A stretch of 64,000 bases of DNA from WVZL01 sp041862375 (GCA_041862375.1 JBGVTE010000141.1:1-64000), one strand, 5' to 3'; counted from the first letter of the stretch, positions 25,803 to 34,396 are shown. Translations and numbers: made by a program. Notes: generated by a model from the letters alone, not told the origin.

Positions 25803-26681
25803 TCAAATCAATCCTTTTTCTTTTAAAATCGGCCTTGGGTCAACATAATGAAGGTCAAATCTTAGGTTTTTTTCGGAACAATCCAAGGCAATAGCCATAA
25901 CCTGAGTAAAATAAAGGATAGGAATGTTCTTAAAGTCTGGATATTTCTGTACAGTCTCTTTTTGGCGTTGGTCCAGGTTGAAGGCACAAAGAGGGCAACT
26001 GACAATCACAACCTCAGCGCCCTGGCTTTGGGCTGAGGAGAGGATGTGGTAAGTTCGATCAGCCACAATTTCAGGTTTGTCAACCGTTTGATAAGCAGCA
26101 CAGCACTCTGTCTTGTAAGGAAAATCAATCGGAATTGCACCCAGAGCAGCCATAAGATTTTCCAGGATTGTTGGATTTTCAACATCATCCAAGCCTATAT
26201 CTTTGGGGCGTACGAGGAGACATCCGTAATAGCTAGCAATTTTTAGATTTTTTAATGGATTAACTGCTTTTTCAGCGATGGTCTCAAACGTTATTTCATC
26301 TTTCAACAACTCCAAAAGGTGGAGCACTTTTACATCGCCTGCATAGTCGATTTTCTCTCTATACATAAACTTGTTTATCTTTTCCAAGCTTTCTGGATCT
26401 GCTTTAACCCGTTCGTTCACTCTTTTTAGAGTGTTGTAGCACATGGCGCAGAGAGTCATGACTCTGTCTGAGTTTGACTCTTTGACTCGAATGAGGTTAC
26501 GGATGGGAGCCACGTGGTGAATCAAATCATCAGTGGCTAATGAAAAGACTGTCCCGCAACAGTTCCATCGTGGGAGCTCTTCGATCTCGACGCCGAGATG
26601 TTTTAAAGAACATAGAGTTGAGTCTTCAAAGTTTTTCGCATTGTTTTTCAGAGTGCAACCTGGATAATAGCTTATTTTCAT
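25803..26681 (-). CDS. hdrB: Heterodisulfide reductase subunit B (two CCG domains)
   Basis: The disulfide-reducing catalytic subunit. The 292-residue protein has two cysteine-rich CCG domains: first GCTLKNN, then WNCCGTVFS, then LCAMCYNTLKR; second YYGCLLVRP, then ECCAAYQT, then SCPLCAFNLD. Both sets are complete, so two non-cubane [4Fe-4S] clusters can form as in methanogen HdrB. In a bacterium the natural substrate is not CoM-S-S-CoB; DsrC-type proteins or another thiol are candidates, but none is encoded here. It could instead pass electrons to the FrdAB pair in the same operon, because methanogen TfrB carries CCG domains fused to an FrdB-like part. Confidence 0.92.
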   Translation of the reverse strand: MKISYYPGCTLKNNAKNFEDSTLCSLKHLGVEIEELPRWNCCGTVFSLATDDLIHHVAPIRNLIRVKESNSDRVMTLCAMCYNTLKRVNERVKADPESLEKINKFMYREKIDYAGDVKVLHLLELLKDEITFETIAEKAVNPLKNLKIASYYGCLLVRPKDIGLDDVENPTILENLMAALGAIPIDFPYKTECCAAYQTVDKPEIVADRTYHILSSAQSQGAEVVIVSCPLCAFNLDQRQKETVQKYPDFKNIPILYFTQVMAIALDCSEKNLRFDLHYVDPRPILKEKGLI

Positions 26682-26732
26682 TATGATTCCCTATATTATT
26701 AAGATTAAAAAAATAATGTATCATAATTAATT

Positions 26733-27140
26733 TTAAGAGGTAAATTTTCTCATACTGCTGATCATGGCTATGGGAGGAACACTACCTTTTTCTTCGCTTG
26801 TAAGCTTTTTAACTTTAAGATGATCCTCTCTCTTTCTCAGTAAGACTTGTCTTAGAGCTTCAATTACTTCAGCTATGTTGATTCCTTTTGGACAACGGGC
26901 ATTGCAGGTAAAACAGGAAGCACATATCCAAATAGACTTAGCCTGTAAAAGTTCATCCTTTAATCCAAGCTGGGCGTAGCGGATTATTTGGTTGGGGAGG
27001 ATATCCATCTCAGAAACTGCGGGACACCCAGCAGAGCACTTGCCGCACTGATAACAGGCGAGGAGATTCTGCCCGCTGATTTCTTCAACTTTAGTCACAA
27101 AGTTGTCTTTGATCTTTTTTCTGGAGATATTTATTCTCAT
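26733..27140 (-). CDS. hdrC: Heterodisulfide reductase subunit C
   Basis: A 135-residue ferredoxin-like subunit that links HdrA to HdrB. Two 4Fe-4S motifs are present: CYQCGKCSAGCP near residue 29 and CASCFTCNARCPKGI near 72, followed by the helix IAEVIEALRQVLLRK. It is the first gene of the thirteen-gene minus-strand operon, 51 bases ahead of hdrB, and directly follows the promoter/operator region at 27171-27253. Its ribosome site is weak (AAGAG about 10 bases before the ATG). Confidence 0.92.
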   Translation of the reverse strand: MRINISRKKIKDNFVTKVEEISGQNLLACYQCGKCSAGCPAVSEMDILPNQIIRYAQLGLKDELLQAKSIWICASCFTCNARCPKGINIAEVIEALRQVLLRKREDHLKVKKLTSEEKGSVPPIAMISSMRKFTS

Positions 27141-27170
27141 GGGTGAGACTCTTTTTTAAGCGAAATATGG

Positions 27171-27220
27171 GGTAATTATTTCCTATAATTATTATAGGAT
27201 TAATATAGGAAAGAATTACC
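27171..27220 (-). promoter_or_regulatory. Nested inverted repeat, candidate operator of the hdr-kor-flx-frd operon
   Basis: A 50-base near-palindrome: GGTAATT and AATTACC form the outer arms, TTTCCTATA and TATAGGAAA the inner arms, and a further CCTATAAT/ATTATAGG palindrome lies within. The predicted transcription start of the promoter at 27225-27253 falls in its right arm. That location fits a repressor site or a 5' leader hairpin. It does not match the TTGT...ACAA pattern of Rex. Confidence 0.6.
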
Positions 27221-27224
27221 TTTA

Positions 27225-27253
27225 AGTAAAACATATTTAGGAAAAACTGTCAA
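27225..27253 (-). promoter_or_regulatory. Promoter of the hdrC operon
   Basis: On the minus strand a perfect TTGACA (27248-27253), a 17-base spacer and TTTACT (27225-27230). The predicted start is near 27218, leaving a leader of about 78 bases that consists mostly of the nested inverted repeat. Confidence 0.6.
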
Positions 27254-27281
27254 GAAAATTGATGAAATTTAATGAAAATTT

Positions 27282-29456
27282 TTATAGTTTTCTCAAACCT
27301 CCTACTAGAAAGAGGAAGCAGAAAGAATTGAGAATAAAGAGATATTTTACTAGAAGAGGAAGTCCAAAGAGAGGAATAATGAGAGTAGAAGCTATGAGTG
27401 CGCCTGAAAAGGAACCCAATAAATCCAAGCCGTAGCCCAATCCATAGTTTTTACGTTCTTCCAGAAAGAGGTTGTTTGAAACAACAAATAAGTCTCCTCC
27501 AAGAAAGCCAAGGACCAGCAGAAATAAAAATGAGGAAAATTCTGGCGGGGATAATTTTAATGAGAAATTCAGAAGGAGAAGGAGAAGGAGAAAACCAAAC
27601 TGGATGAAAAGAATTTGGGAGAAATGATATTTTTTTCTTATTGTGCCTCGGAATGCCCCCAGTAGCAAGCCTGTCATAAAAGAAGTTAATAGAAGGGCAA
27701 TCCTTCTGTAGAGGTAGCCAAACTGGGTTTGAAAAAAGATGATGATAATTATTTCAGCAACAATAGTTGTAAAGCCCATAACAGCCAAGGGAACCAGGAA
27801 AAAGTTTGTCTTTTTTCCCCTCAGCCAGAGTAATAAAAGAAAAAGGATAAAGACGAGCAGAGGTAAGTCGAGAAGCCAAAAAGAGTTAATCTCAGAAAAG
27901 AAAGAAAGAACTCTTTTTTCTATTCCCTTAAATTGAGTGCTCCATAAGATTGAGGTATAAAAGTAGCTTATAGGGATTAAATCCAGGTTTATAATTCTCT
28001 TTCCTTTTGTAATTTTTTCTTTGAGGAGGTCTACTCTTAAGCGATTAAGACGAGAAAATAAAAGATGGGGGCTGACAAAGGAGTTTTGGAGGTCTAGCTT
28101 TTCTATTTTTCTGTTTAATTCTTCAAAATCTATAGAGAGGAGGCGGTCTGAAGCAAGAAAAATGTTTGTATCACCAGGGACAATTTCGATTTTTGCAAAG
28201 ATTTCTTTTAGGGTGAAATAGAGAGAGGAAAGAAAATTCTGCAACTCAAGACTGACATAGTTCTCAGCTGAGGGCACCCTAAACGAAACTAATCCTTTCT
28301 CTGTGAGTTTTTCTTTGGCCTTAAGGAAAAATTCTTTTGTATAAAATCTGTTTATCTGAGCTGTTGAAGGCTCAGGAAGGTTGAGGATGATAATGTCGTA
28401 TTTTTTTTCAACTCTGTATAGAAAAGCTCTGCCATCCTCGAAGTAAATCTGAACTCTCCCGCTTTTTAGATACATCTTTTCTTCTTCAGGCAGAAGTTGA
28501 AGGGATAAACTGATTATTTCAGGGTCTAATTCTACGTAATCTACCTCAACCTGAGAGTATTTTAAAAGCTGTTTCAGGCTTCCCCCAACTCCTCCACCTA
28601 TGAGCAGGACATTTTTTGCTTGGGGATTTTGAAGGAGAGCAAAATGAATAGATTCTTCTGAAGAAGCTAAATCAGGGTGAGAATATACGAGAAGACTGTT
28701 GTTGTAGAGAGAAATCTGCTCTTCAGTCTTTATACACTGAAGCTTTCCGTAGCGGCTGTCCTTGCTCTTCATTAGGTGAAAAGGTGTCCAATAGATCTTC
28801 TGGGTTGGTATATCGAGAAGTACAAAAGCAGAGAGTGCGACAAGAGAAAGAACAAATAAAAATCCTTCTTTCCTTCTTCTTAAAGTCAGAAAAGTTAATA
28901 GAGAAGAAAATCCTCCAACAATTGCAACGCCTTGCCAGTTTGAAAAAAAAGGAATTAGAAAGAAGTAAGCTGCGAGTCCTCCGAGTGATGCTCCGAGAGA
29001 TTCCAAAAGATAGACTTGCATAAGGTTTCCACTTCTGAAAAAGACATTAAAAACAAAGAGGATTCCGAGAGGAGAACTTATGAAAAAAGATAAAATCATA
29101 GAGAAGACTATCGCTGTGGTGAGACCTGTCATTTCTCCGGGTAAGATTTTCAGGAAGAAACGTGAAAACCTGAGGCAAAGAAGTGATAAGGGAAAAGCAA
29201 GGATGACAAGATAATAGACTCGAGAAAGCATGGAGGGTCTGAATGAAAATTTCGAGGCAGAAATACTTCCTACGCCACCCCAAAGAAGCCATGAGGCTAG
29301 AAGAAGGCCATATGTGATTTCATTTCCGTAAAAATGAGCTGAGAATTCTCTCAAGAGAAAGATTTGAAAGGAAAGGGCTAAGAATCCCAGAAGGAAGGAG
29401 GGGAGGAGGTTTATCAACTCCAAATTCCGGGTATGGGTGTTCTGCAGAACCTGCAT
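27282..29456 (-). CDS. Spermidine-synthase-like membrane protein
   Basis: A 724-residue protein made of an N-terminal block of about seven membrane helices (residues 12-225), a cytosolic spermidine-synthase-like Rossmann domain (about 230-440) and a C-terminal helix block (about 530-724). The Rossmann part shows LLIGGGVGGSLKQLL, VDYVELDPEI, YFEDGRAFLY and YDIIILNLPEPSTAQINRFYTKEFF, as in aminopropyltransferases. It is unclear whether it makes polyamines; such fusions are common beside radical SAM and DUF362 genes. It overlaps the radical SAM gene upstream by 43 bases, and its ATG has GGAGG only three bases away. Confidence 0.8.
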   Translation of the reverse strand: MQVLQNTHTRNLELINLLPSFLLGFLALSFQIFLLREFSAHFYGNEITYGLLLASWLLWGGVGSISASKFSFRPSMLSRVYYLVILAFPLSLLCLRFSRFFLKILPGEMTGLTTAIVFSMILSFFISSPLGILFVFNVFFRSGNLMQVYLLESLGASLGGLAAYFFLIPFFSNWQGVAIVGGFSSLLTFLTLRRRKEGFLFVLSLVALSAFVLLDIPTQKIYWTPFHLMKSKDSRYGKLQCIKTEEQISLYNNSLLVYSHPDLASSEESIHFALLQNPQAKNVLLIGGGVGGSLKQLLKYSQVEVDYVELDPEIISLSLQLLPEEEKMYLKSGRVQIYFEDGRAFLYRVEKKYDIIILNLPEPSTAQINRFYTKEFFLKAKEKLTEKGLVSFRVPSAENYVSLELQNFLSSLYFTLKEIFAKIEIVPGDTNIFLASDRLLSIDFEELNRKIEKLDLQNSFVSPHLLFSRLNRLRVDLLKEKITKGKRIINLDLIPISYFYTSILWSTQFKGIEKRVLSFFSEINSFWLLDLPLLVFILFLLLLWLRGKKTNFFLVPLAVMGFTTIVAEIIIIIFFQTQFGYLYRRIALLLTSFMTGLLLGAFRGTIRKKYHFSQILFIQFGFLLLLLLLNFSLKLSPPEFSSFLFLLVLGFLGGDLFVVSNNLFLEERKNYGLGYGLDLLGSFSGALIASTLIIPLFGLPLLVKYLFILNSFCFLFLVGGLRKL

Positions 29457-30532
29457 TTTCCTCCACTGAGCTCGATTTTCATTATTTGATAACCAACCCG
29501 CTTGACAACTATGTTTTTGCAGCTAGGACAATAAGTGCTTTCTGCCTTATGGCCGGGTATATTTCCTATGTAGACGTAGTGAAGCCCTTCTTCGAGCGCC
29601 ACTTTATGAGCCTTTTCCAACGTTGATACAGGAGTGGGTGGAAGATTTTTAACAAGATACATAGGGTGAAATCGAGAAAAGTGAACTGGAACATCAGGTC
29701 CGATCTCTTTCCTGAGCCAGCGGCACATCTTCCTGATTTCTTCTGGCCTATCGTTTAAGGTTGGAATCACGAGATAAACTATCTCAAGCCATGTATCGCT
29801 TCTGTTGACAATTTTAATTGCCTCTAGCACTGGCTCTAATTTTCCCTTCACATAGCTGTGGTAAAAATCCCCAGAGAAGGATTTTAAGTCAATTTTTATA
29901 GCATCTACTACCTTTATTAGATCTTGAAGAGGCTCAGGATTTATATGCCCACCGGTGATAACAACATTTCTGATTCTTTTTCTGCGTGCCTCTACCGAAG
30001 TGTCAAACATGTATTCAAAGAAAATGACCGGTTCTGTATAAGTGTAGGCAATAGAAGGACATTTATATTTTTGAGCATAATTAACAACAGATGAAGGAGG
30101 GAAATCATAATGTCTCACCTGTTCCGGTCTTACCTGGGATATCTCCCAATTCTGGCAAAACTTACAGTTAACATTACAGCCTGCAGTGGCGATGGATAGC
30201 GCATTCGTTTTTGGAAGAAAGTGAAAAAAAGGTTTCTTTTCTATTGGATCAACATGGATGGCACAGGCTTTTCCGTAGACTAAGGTATAGTATTTTCCTC
30301 CTATGTTTTCTCTCACTCCACAGTACCCTCTTTCCTTATCGCCAAGTTTGCAAAATCGAGGACAGAGGGTGCATTCTATTTCCCTGTCAGGATGTTTCTT
30401 GTAGTAGCGGGCTTCAACCTTGGAGAGGTTTGCATACTCTCCAAAAGCGAATGAATCCATAAAATAGGGAGTAAGACTGGAACTAGCAATGAAACTTGCT
30501 CCTGCTGATTTAAGAAATTGACGTCTTTTCAT
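29414..30532 (-). CDS. amrS: Radical SAM enzyme of the AmmeMemoRadiSam type, with a Tat leader
   Basis: A radical SAM protein of about 372 residues. The cluster motif is CNVNCKFCQNW, preceded by a Cys-rich block (CTLCPRFCKLGDKERGYCGVREN) and followed by SIAYTYTEPVIFFEY and GGHINPEPL, all typical of the AmrS/PflA-like family; the C-terminus has another CPSC..CRFC pair. The open frame extends to a TTG at 30562, but ATG 30532 begins MKRRQFLKSAGASF, a near-perfect twin-arginine signal with a hydrophobic stretch to residue 22. No AMMECR1 or Memo gene is in the window. Its reaction is unknown. It lies between the DUF362 gene and the spermidine-synthase-like gene. Confidence 0.85.
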   Translation of the reverse strand: MKRRQFLKSAGASFIASSSLTPYFMDSFAFGEYANLSKVEARYYKKHPDREIECTLCPRFCKLGDKERGYCGVRENIGGKYYTLVYGKACAIHVDPIEKKPFFHFLPKTNALSIATAGCNVNCKFCQNWEISQVRPEQVRHYDFPPSSVVNYAQKYKCPSIAYTYTEPVIFFEYMFDTSVEARRKRIRNVVITGGHINPEPLQDLIKVVDAIKIDLKSFSGDFYHSYVKGKLEPVLEAIKIVNRSDTWLEIVYLVIPTLNDRPEEIRKMCRWLRKEIGPDVPVHFSRFHPMYLVKNLPPTPVSTLEKAHKVALEEGLHYVYIGNIPGHKAESTYCPSCKNIVVKRVGYQIMKIELSGGKCRFCRTPIPGIWS

Positions 30533-30627
30533 CTTCTTGATAAAGCCGGACTCGATAACCAAAAAAAAGGATTTTTTATGGTATTTTTATGTAAAAAAAT
30601 TTAATTTTTCTCTTTTAATTCATTATA

Positions 30628-31524
30628 TCATACTTCTTCTTCAATGATTTGAATAAATTTGGATTGTGCTCTTCCTAAGCCCATTTTTTCAGCAGTGATG
30701 AAATATTGTGGTTCTCTATTTTCTTCTTTTAATGAGGGAAGCCCTTTTTCAGCTCGCAATTTTTCGATAATTTGCCAGCCTACAAAATCCGCTGCCACAG
30801 GGTCGGAGCTGAATATTAAGGCTTCATATCTTTTCGCCCATGGGCTGTGAAAAGATGGCCCACGATGATATTGAACAATAAGGCAATCCAGGATAGAAAG
30901 TTTATGCTTTCTCTTAATGAATTTGGAGTCGAAGAGTTCAGGAATAAAAGGATTGCAGTTATCATCATGATATTTATTTGGATTATGAATTGTGCCAAAG
31001 TAGTTTTTCATTCCCGCTGTGACACCTGCGAGTCCATGGTCTTTCAATACAGCAAAACTGATAGAAGCTGTTATAAGTTCTGATTGAATGGAGGAAAAAA
31101 TACTGCCAATATTAAGGTGAGAAATAAGGCCAGAATTATATCCTGCACCATCAGTGTCTGTTCCGAAGATTTTAACTCCAGCTCCACTGAGGTTGAGGCG
31201 GTAACCAGCCTCCCTCAATTCTCGGTTTGTCCTGTCCCAAATAATTATGTTTTTTCCTTGGATACCGTTTTCTGAGAGTATATTGGATAAACAGATTGTT
31301 GCCTCAGGGCGGGAAGTTAATTTTCTTCCGGCAATTGTATTGATTTTTATTCCAATTCTCTCTCTTGGCCTGAAGAAAACACTAACGCTTTCCCTCAGGC
31401 TTGATTGTTCTGTTAATATTTGAAATCCTCGAGTGTACATTTGAATCAGTTTTTTTTGATCGATCATACTGCCTGAAGAAAGAACTCCTCTTCCTCTTAC
31501 TATGGCGACTTTGGATAACTTCAT
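30628..31524 (-). CDS. DUF362 domain protein
   Basis: A 298-residue protein with the DUF362 layout: AIVRGRG near the start, GIKINTIAGRKLTSRPE, IIIWDRTNRELREAGY, LKDHGLAGVTAGMKNYFGTIHNP, and DPVAADFVGWQIIEKL near the end. It lacks the C-terminal ferredoxin domain found in some relatives. The role of the family is not established. It heads the minus-strand set DUF362, radical SAM, spermidine-synthase-like, and is divergent from the DUF6599-like gene. Confidence 0.8.
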   Translation of the reverse strand: MKLSKVAIVRGRGVLSSGSMIDQKKLIQMYTRGFQILTEQSSLRESVSVFFRPRERIGIKINTIAGRKLTSRPEATICLSNILSENGIQGKNIIIWDRTNRELREAGYRLNLSGAGVKIFGTDTDGAGYNSGLISHLNIGSIFSSIQSELITASISFAVLKDHGLAGVTAGMKNYFGTIHNPNKYHDDNCNPFIPELFDSKFIKRKHKLSILDCLIVQYHRGPSFHSPWAKRYEALIFSSDPVAADFVGWQIIEKLRAEKGLPSLKEENREPQYFITAEKMGLGRAQSKFIQIIEEEV

Positions 31525-31533
31525 TACAATTAA

Positions 31534-31562
31534 AAATTACTCTGATTTAATGATTGTGTCAA
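31534..31562 (-). promoter_or_regulatory. Candidate promoter for the DUF362/radical SAM/spermidine-synthase-like genes
   Basis: Minus-strand TTGACA (31557-31562), 17-base spacer, and a poor -10 box TAATTT (31534-31539). The start would be almost at the ATG, so the leader would be very short. Confidence 0.4.
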
Positions 31563-31748
31563 TAAAAGCAAAAAACGTTTGTTTCATTCATTTCTTTTTT
31601 AGACAGTTCTAGTAAATAAATACTTTGCGAAGTAGAATTAAGACATGAGTTGTTAAAAAAGTGGGAAGGAACTGCGATTATTGAAAATGAGAAAATGGCC
31701 TGGAAGAAAGGTTGCCATTCTTTCGTAATAGAAGATGGATGAATTTAC

Positions 31749-31777
31749 TTGTCAAAATTTTGATTTAAGATTATAGT
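31749..31777 (+). promoter_or_regulatory. Promoter of the DUF6599-like gene
   Basis: TTGTCA (31749-31754), 17-base spacer, TATAGT (31772-31777): five of six matches in each box. The predicted start near 31784 gives a leader of about 105 bases before the GTG at 31889. Confidence 0.65.
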
Positions 31778-31888
31778 TGAACCCTGCTGGAATTTGCTAA
31801 AGCTGTGTCCACTTGACTAACTTCGAATTCACAAGAAGCAATTTTTTCCAGCTTGAATATATTATTAAGAGTTAAAGGAGCTTTAGTT

Positions 31889-32791
31889 GTGAAAAAGATT
31901 GTTGTACTTTCATTTTCCATCATTTTTTTTCTTTTCGTTCTAAAAGTAGAAGGAACCTCTCTAGAAAAAGGTGACATTTCTTATCTTAAGGCTCTTTTGC
32001 CCGAGGTTCAGTCTTGGAAGCTTTCAGAAGAGCCGCAGGACTATTCTCCTGAAATCCTTTTTGAGTATATAGATGGAGCTGCTGAAATATATTTATCTTA
32101 TAATTTTGAGAAGTTAATTGTTGCTCAGTACCAAAAGGTAGATTCTGCTGCTTCCTTGACTATAGAAATTTACGATATGGGAAACGAAAAAAATTCTTTT
32201 GGCATCTACAGTGTAGAAAGATTTCCGGAGAGCAACTATCTTACTTTAGGGAATGGAGGCTATATGGAAGAGGGTGCCTTGAATTTCATTGTAGGCACAT
32301 ACTATGTAAAACTTCTTTGTTTTGAGTGTGAAGATTATTCTGAAGACTCATTAAAATTGTTTTCTCAAAATATTATAAAAAATGTAAAAGATAAAAAGGA
32401 TCTCCCTCCTCTTTTAGAGTTCTTTCCCGAGGAAGGGCTGGTTGAGTACAGCTCTAAGTTTATCTTGCGTAATTTTTTGGGCCAAAACTTTTTCCACAAT
32501 GGCTACATTGCTTCCTATAGACTTGAAGACCTTGAGTTTGATTGTTTCTTTATTGAAGGGAAGAATGAGAAGGAAGCAGAGAAGATGCTAAGCAAGTATT
32601 TTGAGTATTATGCTCAGAATAACAAACATGTGCAAAAAATTCCCTTGGGCTATCATATAAAGAATAGCTATTACAAAAATGTTTATGTGGCTCAGGTTAA
32701 GAACTATATTTGCGGTGTGTTCAAGATTAAAGATGGCAGCGAGAGCGTGGGTAAGAGATACCTTAAGTTTTTAATCGACCAGTTGCGGTGA
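31889..32791 (+). CDS. Secreted DUF6599-like protein
   Basis: About 300 residues of unknown function. I chose the GTG at 31889 because AAAGGAG lies 8 bases upstream and translation then starts MKKIVVLSFSIIFFLF, a clear signal peptide; an upstream in-frame TTG at 31853 has no such support. The mature part has LLPEVQSWKLSEEP, LFEYIDGAAEIYLSYNFEKL and NSFGIYSVERFP, which I associate with the DUF6599 family. That family often neighbours DUF362 and AmmeMemo-type radical SAM genes. It is divergent from that set here. A role at the cell surface or periplasm is likely, with no enzyme motif visible. Confidence 0.65.
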   Translation: MKKIVVLSFSIIFFLFVLKVEGTSLEKGDISYLKALLPEVQSWKLSEEPQDYSPEILFEYIDGAAEIYLSYNFEKLIVAQYQKVDSAASLTIEIYDMGNEKNSFGIYSVERFPESNYLTLGNGGYMEEGALNFIVGTYYVKLLCFECEDYSEDSLKLFSQNIIKNVKDKKDLPPLLEFFPEEGLVEYSSKFILRNFLGQNFFHNGYIASYRLEDLEFDCFFIEGKNEKEAEKMLSKYFEYYAQNNKHVQKIPLGYHIKNSYYKNVYVAQVKNYICGVFKIKDGSESVGKRYLKFLIDQLR

Positions 32792-34166
32792 TTCCCTCTA
32801 ATTCTTTCACACTCTTTGGTATAGATTTTCCTAGGATTTTGTGCCCCCTATCTGTGACGAGCACGTTGTCCTCAATCCGAATTCCCCCAAAATTCCTGTA
32901 CTCTTCGACCTTATCATAATCGATGAATTGAGTGAATTTATGCTCGTCTTTCCACTTATCAATCAGGGCAGGGATAAAATAAATTCCAGGCTCAACTGTC
33001 ACCACAAATCCAGGCTGAAGCTCTCTGGCAAGCCTTAAATAAGCAAAGCCAAACTGGTCACTCCTTTTTGTCGTCTCATCATAACCCACGAAATCTTCTC
33101 CTAAATCTTCCATATCATGAACATCAAGCCCAATCATGTGGCCTATTCCATGGGGAAAGAATAAGGCGTGAGCTCCTTCCCTTAATGCATCCTCAATATC
33201 GCTCTTCATCAATCCTAACTCTTTCAATCCAGTTGCTATATTTTTTGCAGTTTCAAGGTGGATCTCCCTATATTTAAGGCCAGGCTTAATCGATTGAATG
33301 GCTTTTTCTTGTGAATCGTGGACAATTTCGTATATTTCTTTTTGCTTTTGATTGAATTTTCCTCCTATAGGGAATGTGCGGGTAATATCGGCAGCATAGT
33401 GTAATTCAGACTCTGCACCGGAATCATTCACAAGCAGTCGACCTTCTTTAAGTACGTTCCCGTAATAGTGATTGTGCAATATTTGTCCGTTGATTGTTAG
33501 TATAGTTGGAAAAGCAGGAAAACAGCCATGGGAGAGGATAATTCCTTCCATTATTCCTACAATTTCTTTCTCATAAACACCAGGTTTAGCCATCCTCATT
33601 GCTGTTGTGTGTATTTCGTAAGTAATGGCGTGAGCTTTTTCCATCTCTTCGATTTCTTCTTTTGTCTTGATTGATCTCTGATCAACTACTGCTTTTATGA
33701 GTTCCTCTGAAGCATTACCTTGAGTGACATCAGGACTGAAGCCCAGTAAGTGAGATATCTTGAGCTTTGTCTCTGGTCGGTACAGAGGGAGATAGTGAAT
33801 CTTTTTTCCCTGTTGAATGGCCTGTTTTACTGTCATTTCCAGATGATCCAATGGTACTGTATTTTTAATTCCTGATTGTTCAGCTCTTTCTTTTAAAGAA
33901 GGCTGATAACCCATCCAGATGATATCCTCGATATCCACGTCATCCCCAAAAACGATATCCTTATTGTCATCAATATCTATAACACCTGCAAGAGAGGGAA
34001 AATCAAGGCCAAAAAAATACAAAAAAGTGCTGTCCTGTCTGAAGTGGTAAGGATTTTGTGGATAATTCATAGGAGATTCCTCATTCCCCCAAAAAAGAAT
34101 CATACCTGATTTTATCTGTTCTTTTAAACGATCTCTCCTTTGAATATAGATACTAGAGTCAAACAT
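32763..34166 (-). CDS. pepP: Xaa-Pro aminopeptidase (M24B)
   Basis: A metal-dependent peptidase that removes an N-terminal residue next to proline. The 467-residue length and two-domain layout fit PepP: an N-terminal domain to about residue 165, opening with the RRDRLKEQI block, then the pita-bread catalytic domain. Metal ligands are visible as Asp in LVNDSGAESE and YAADITRTFP, His in FFPHGIGHMIG, Glu in VTVEPGIYF and Glu in GIRIEDNVLV. It overlaps the end of the divergent-facing DUF6599-like gene by 29 bases, tail to tail. Confidence 0.92.
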   Translation of the reverse strand: MFDSSIYIQRRDRLKEQIKSGMILFWGNEESPMNYPQNPYHFRQDSTFLYFFGLDFPSLAGVIDIDDNKDIVFGDDVDIEDIIWMGYQPSLKERAEQSGIKNTVPLDHLEMTVKQAIQQGKKIHYLPLYRPETKLKISHLLGFSPDVTQGNASEELIKAVVDQRSIKTKEEIEEMEKAHAITYEIHTTAMRMAKPGVYEKEIVGIMEGIILSHGCFPAFPTILTINGQILHNHYYGNVLKEGRLLVNDSGAESELHYAADITRTFPIGGKFNQKQKEIYEIVHDSQEKAIQSIKPGLKYREIHLETAKNIATGLKELGLMKSDIEDALREGAHALFFPHGIGHMIGLDVHDMEDLGEDFVGYDETTKRSDQFGFAYLRLARELQPGFVVTVEPGIYFIPALIDKWKDEHKFTQFIDYDKVEEYRNFGGIRIEDNVLVTDRGHKILGKSIPKSVKELEGITATGRLKT

Positions 34167-34206
34167 CTTTTTTCTCCTTATATGTAATTAACTTTTTAAC
34201 TGGTAT

Positions 34207-34218
34207 TTGATATATCAA
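34207..34218. repeat. 12-bp perfect palindrome upstream of pepP
   Basis: TTGATATATCAA is an exact palindrome about 41 bases upstream of the pepP ATG. It could be an operator; AT-rich palindromes of this size can also arise by chance. Confidence 0.35.
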
Positions 34219-34396
34219 CTCTCATCTTTAAAATCAATAAATAAAAAAGCGGAGTACATTCAATCAGAAAAGTGAAACAGAAGACAAGGCAAAATTTATA
34301 ATAAGGAGAGAGCCTGCTGATTGTCCTGTTATTTCAGGGCGTTACACGTTGCTCAGGATCTTGCTGATAAGGCAGGATAAGTAGAGAGGTTTTTGC

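Larger units (their letters stand above)
31525..31888. other. Divergent promoter region between DUF362 and DUF6599-like genes
   Basis: A 364-base gap with no supported gene. It holds a good plus-strand promoter (31749-31777) and a perfect minus-strand TTGACA (31557-31562). The segment between them is AT-rich with no repeat that I could recognise. Confidence 0.6.

Noticed and set aside
34300..34390. tRNA-like or structured RNA (CCTGC..GCAGG pairing) upstream of pepP
   Set aside because: The arms are only five pairs, there is no T-loop (GTTCRA) and the length is too short for a tRNA; no riboswitch class fits.
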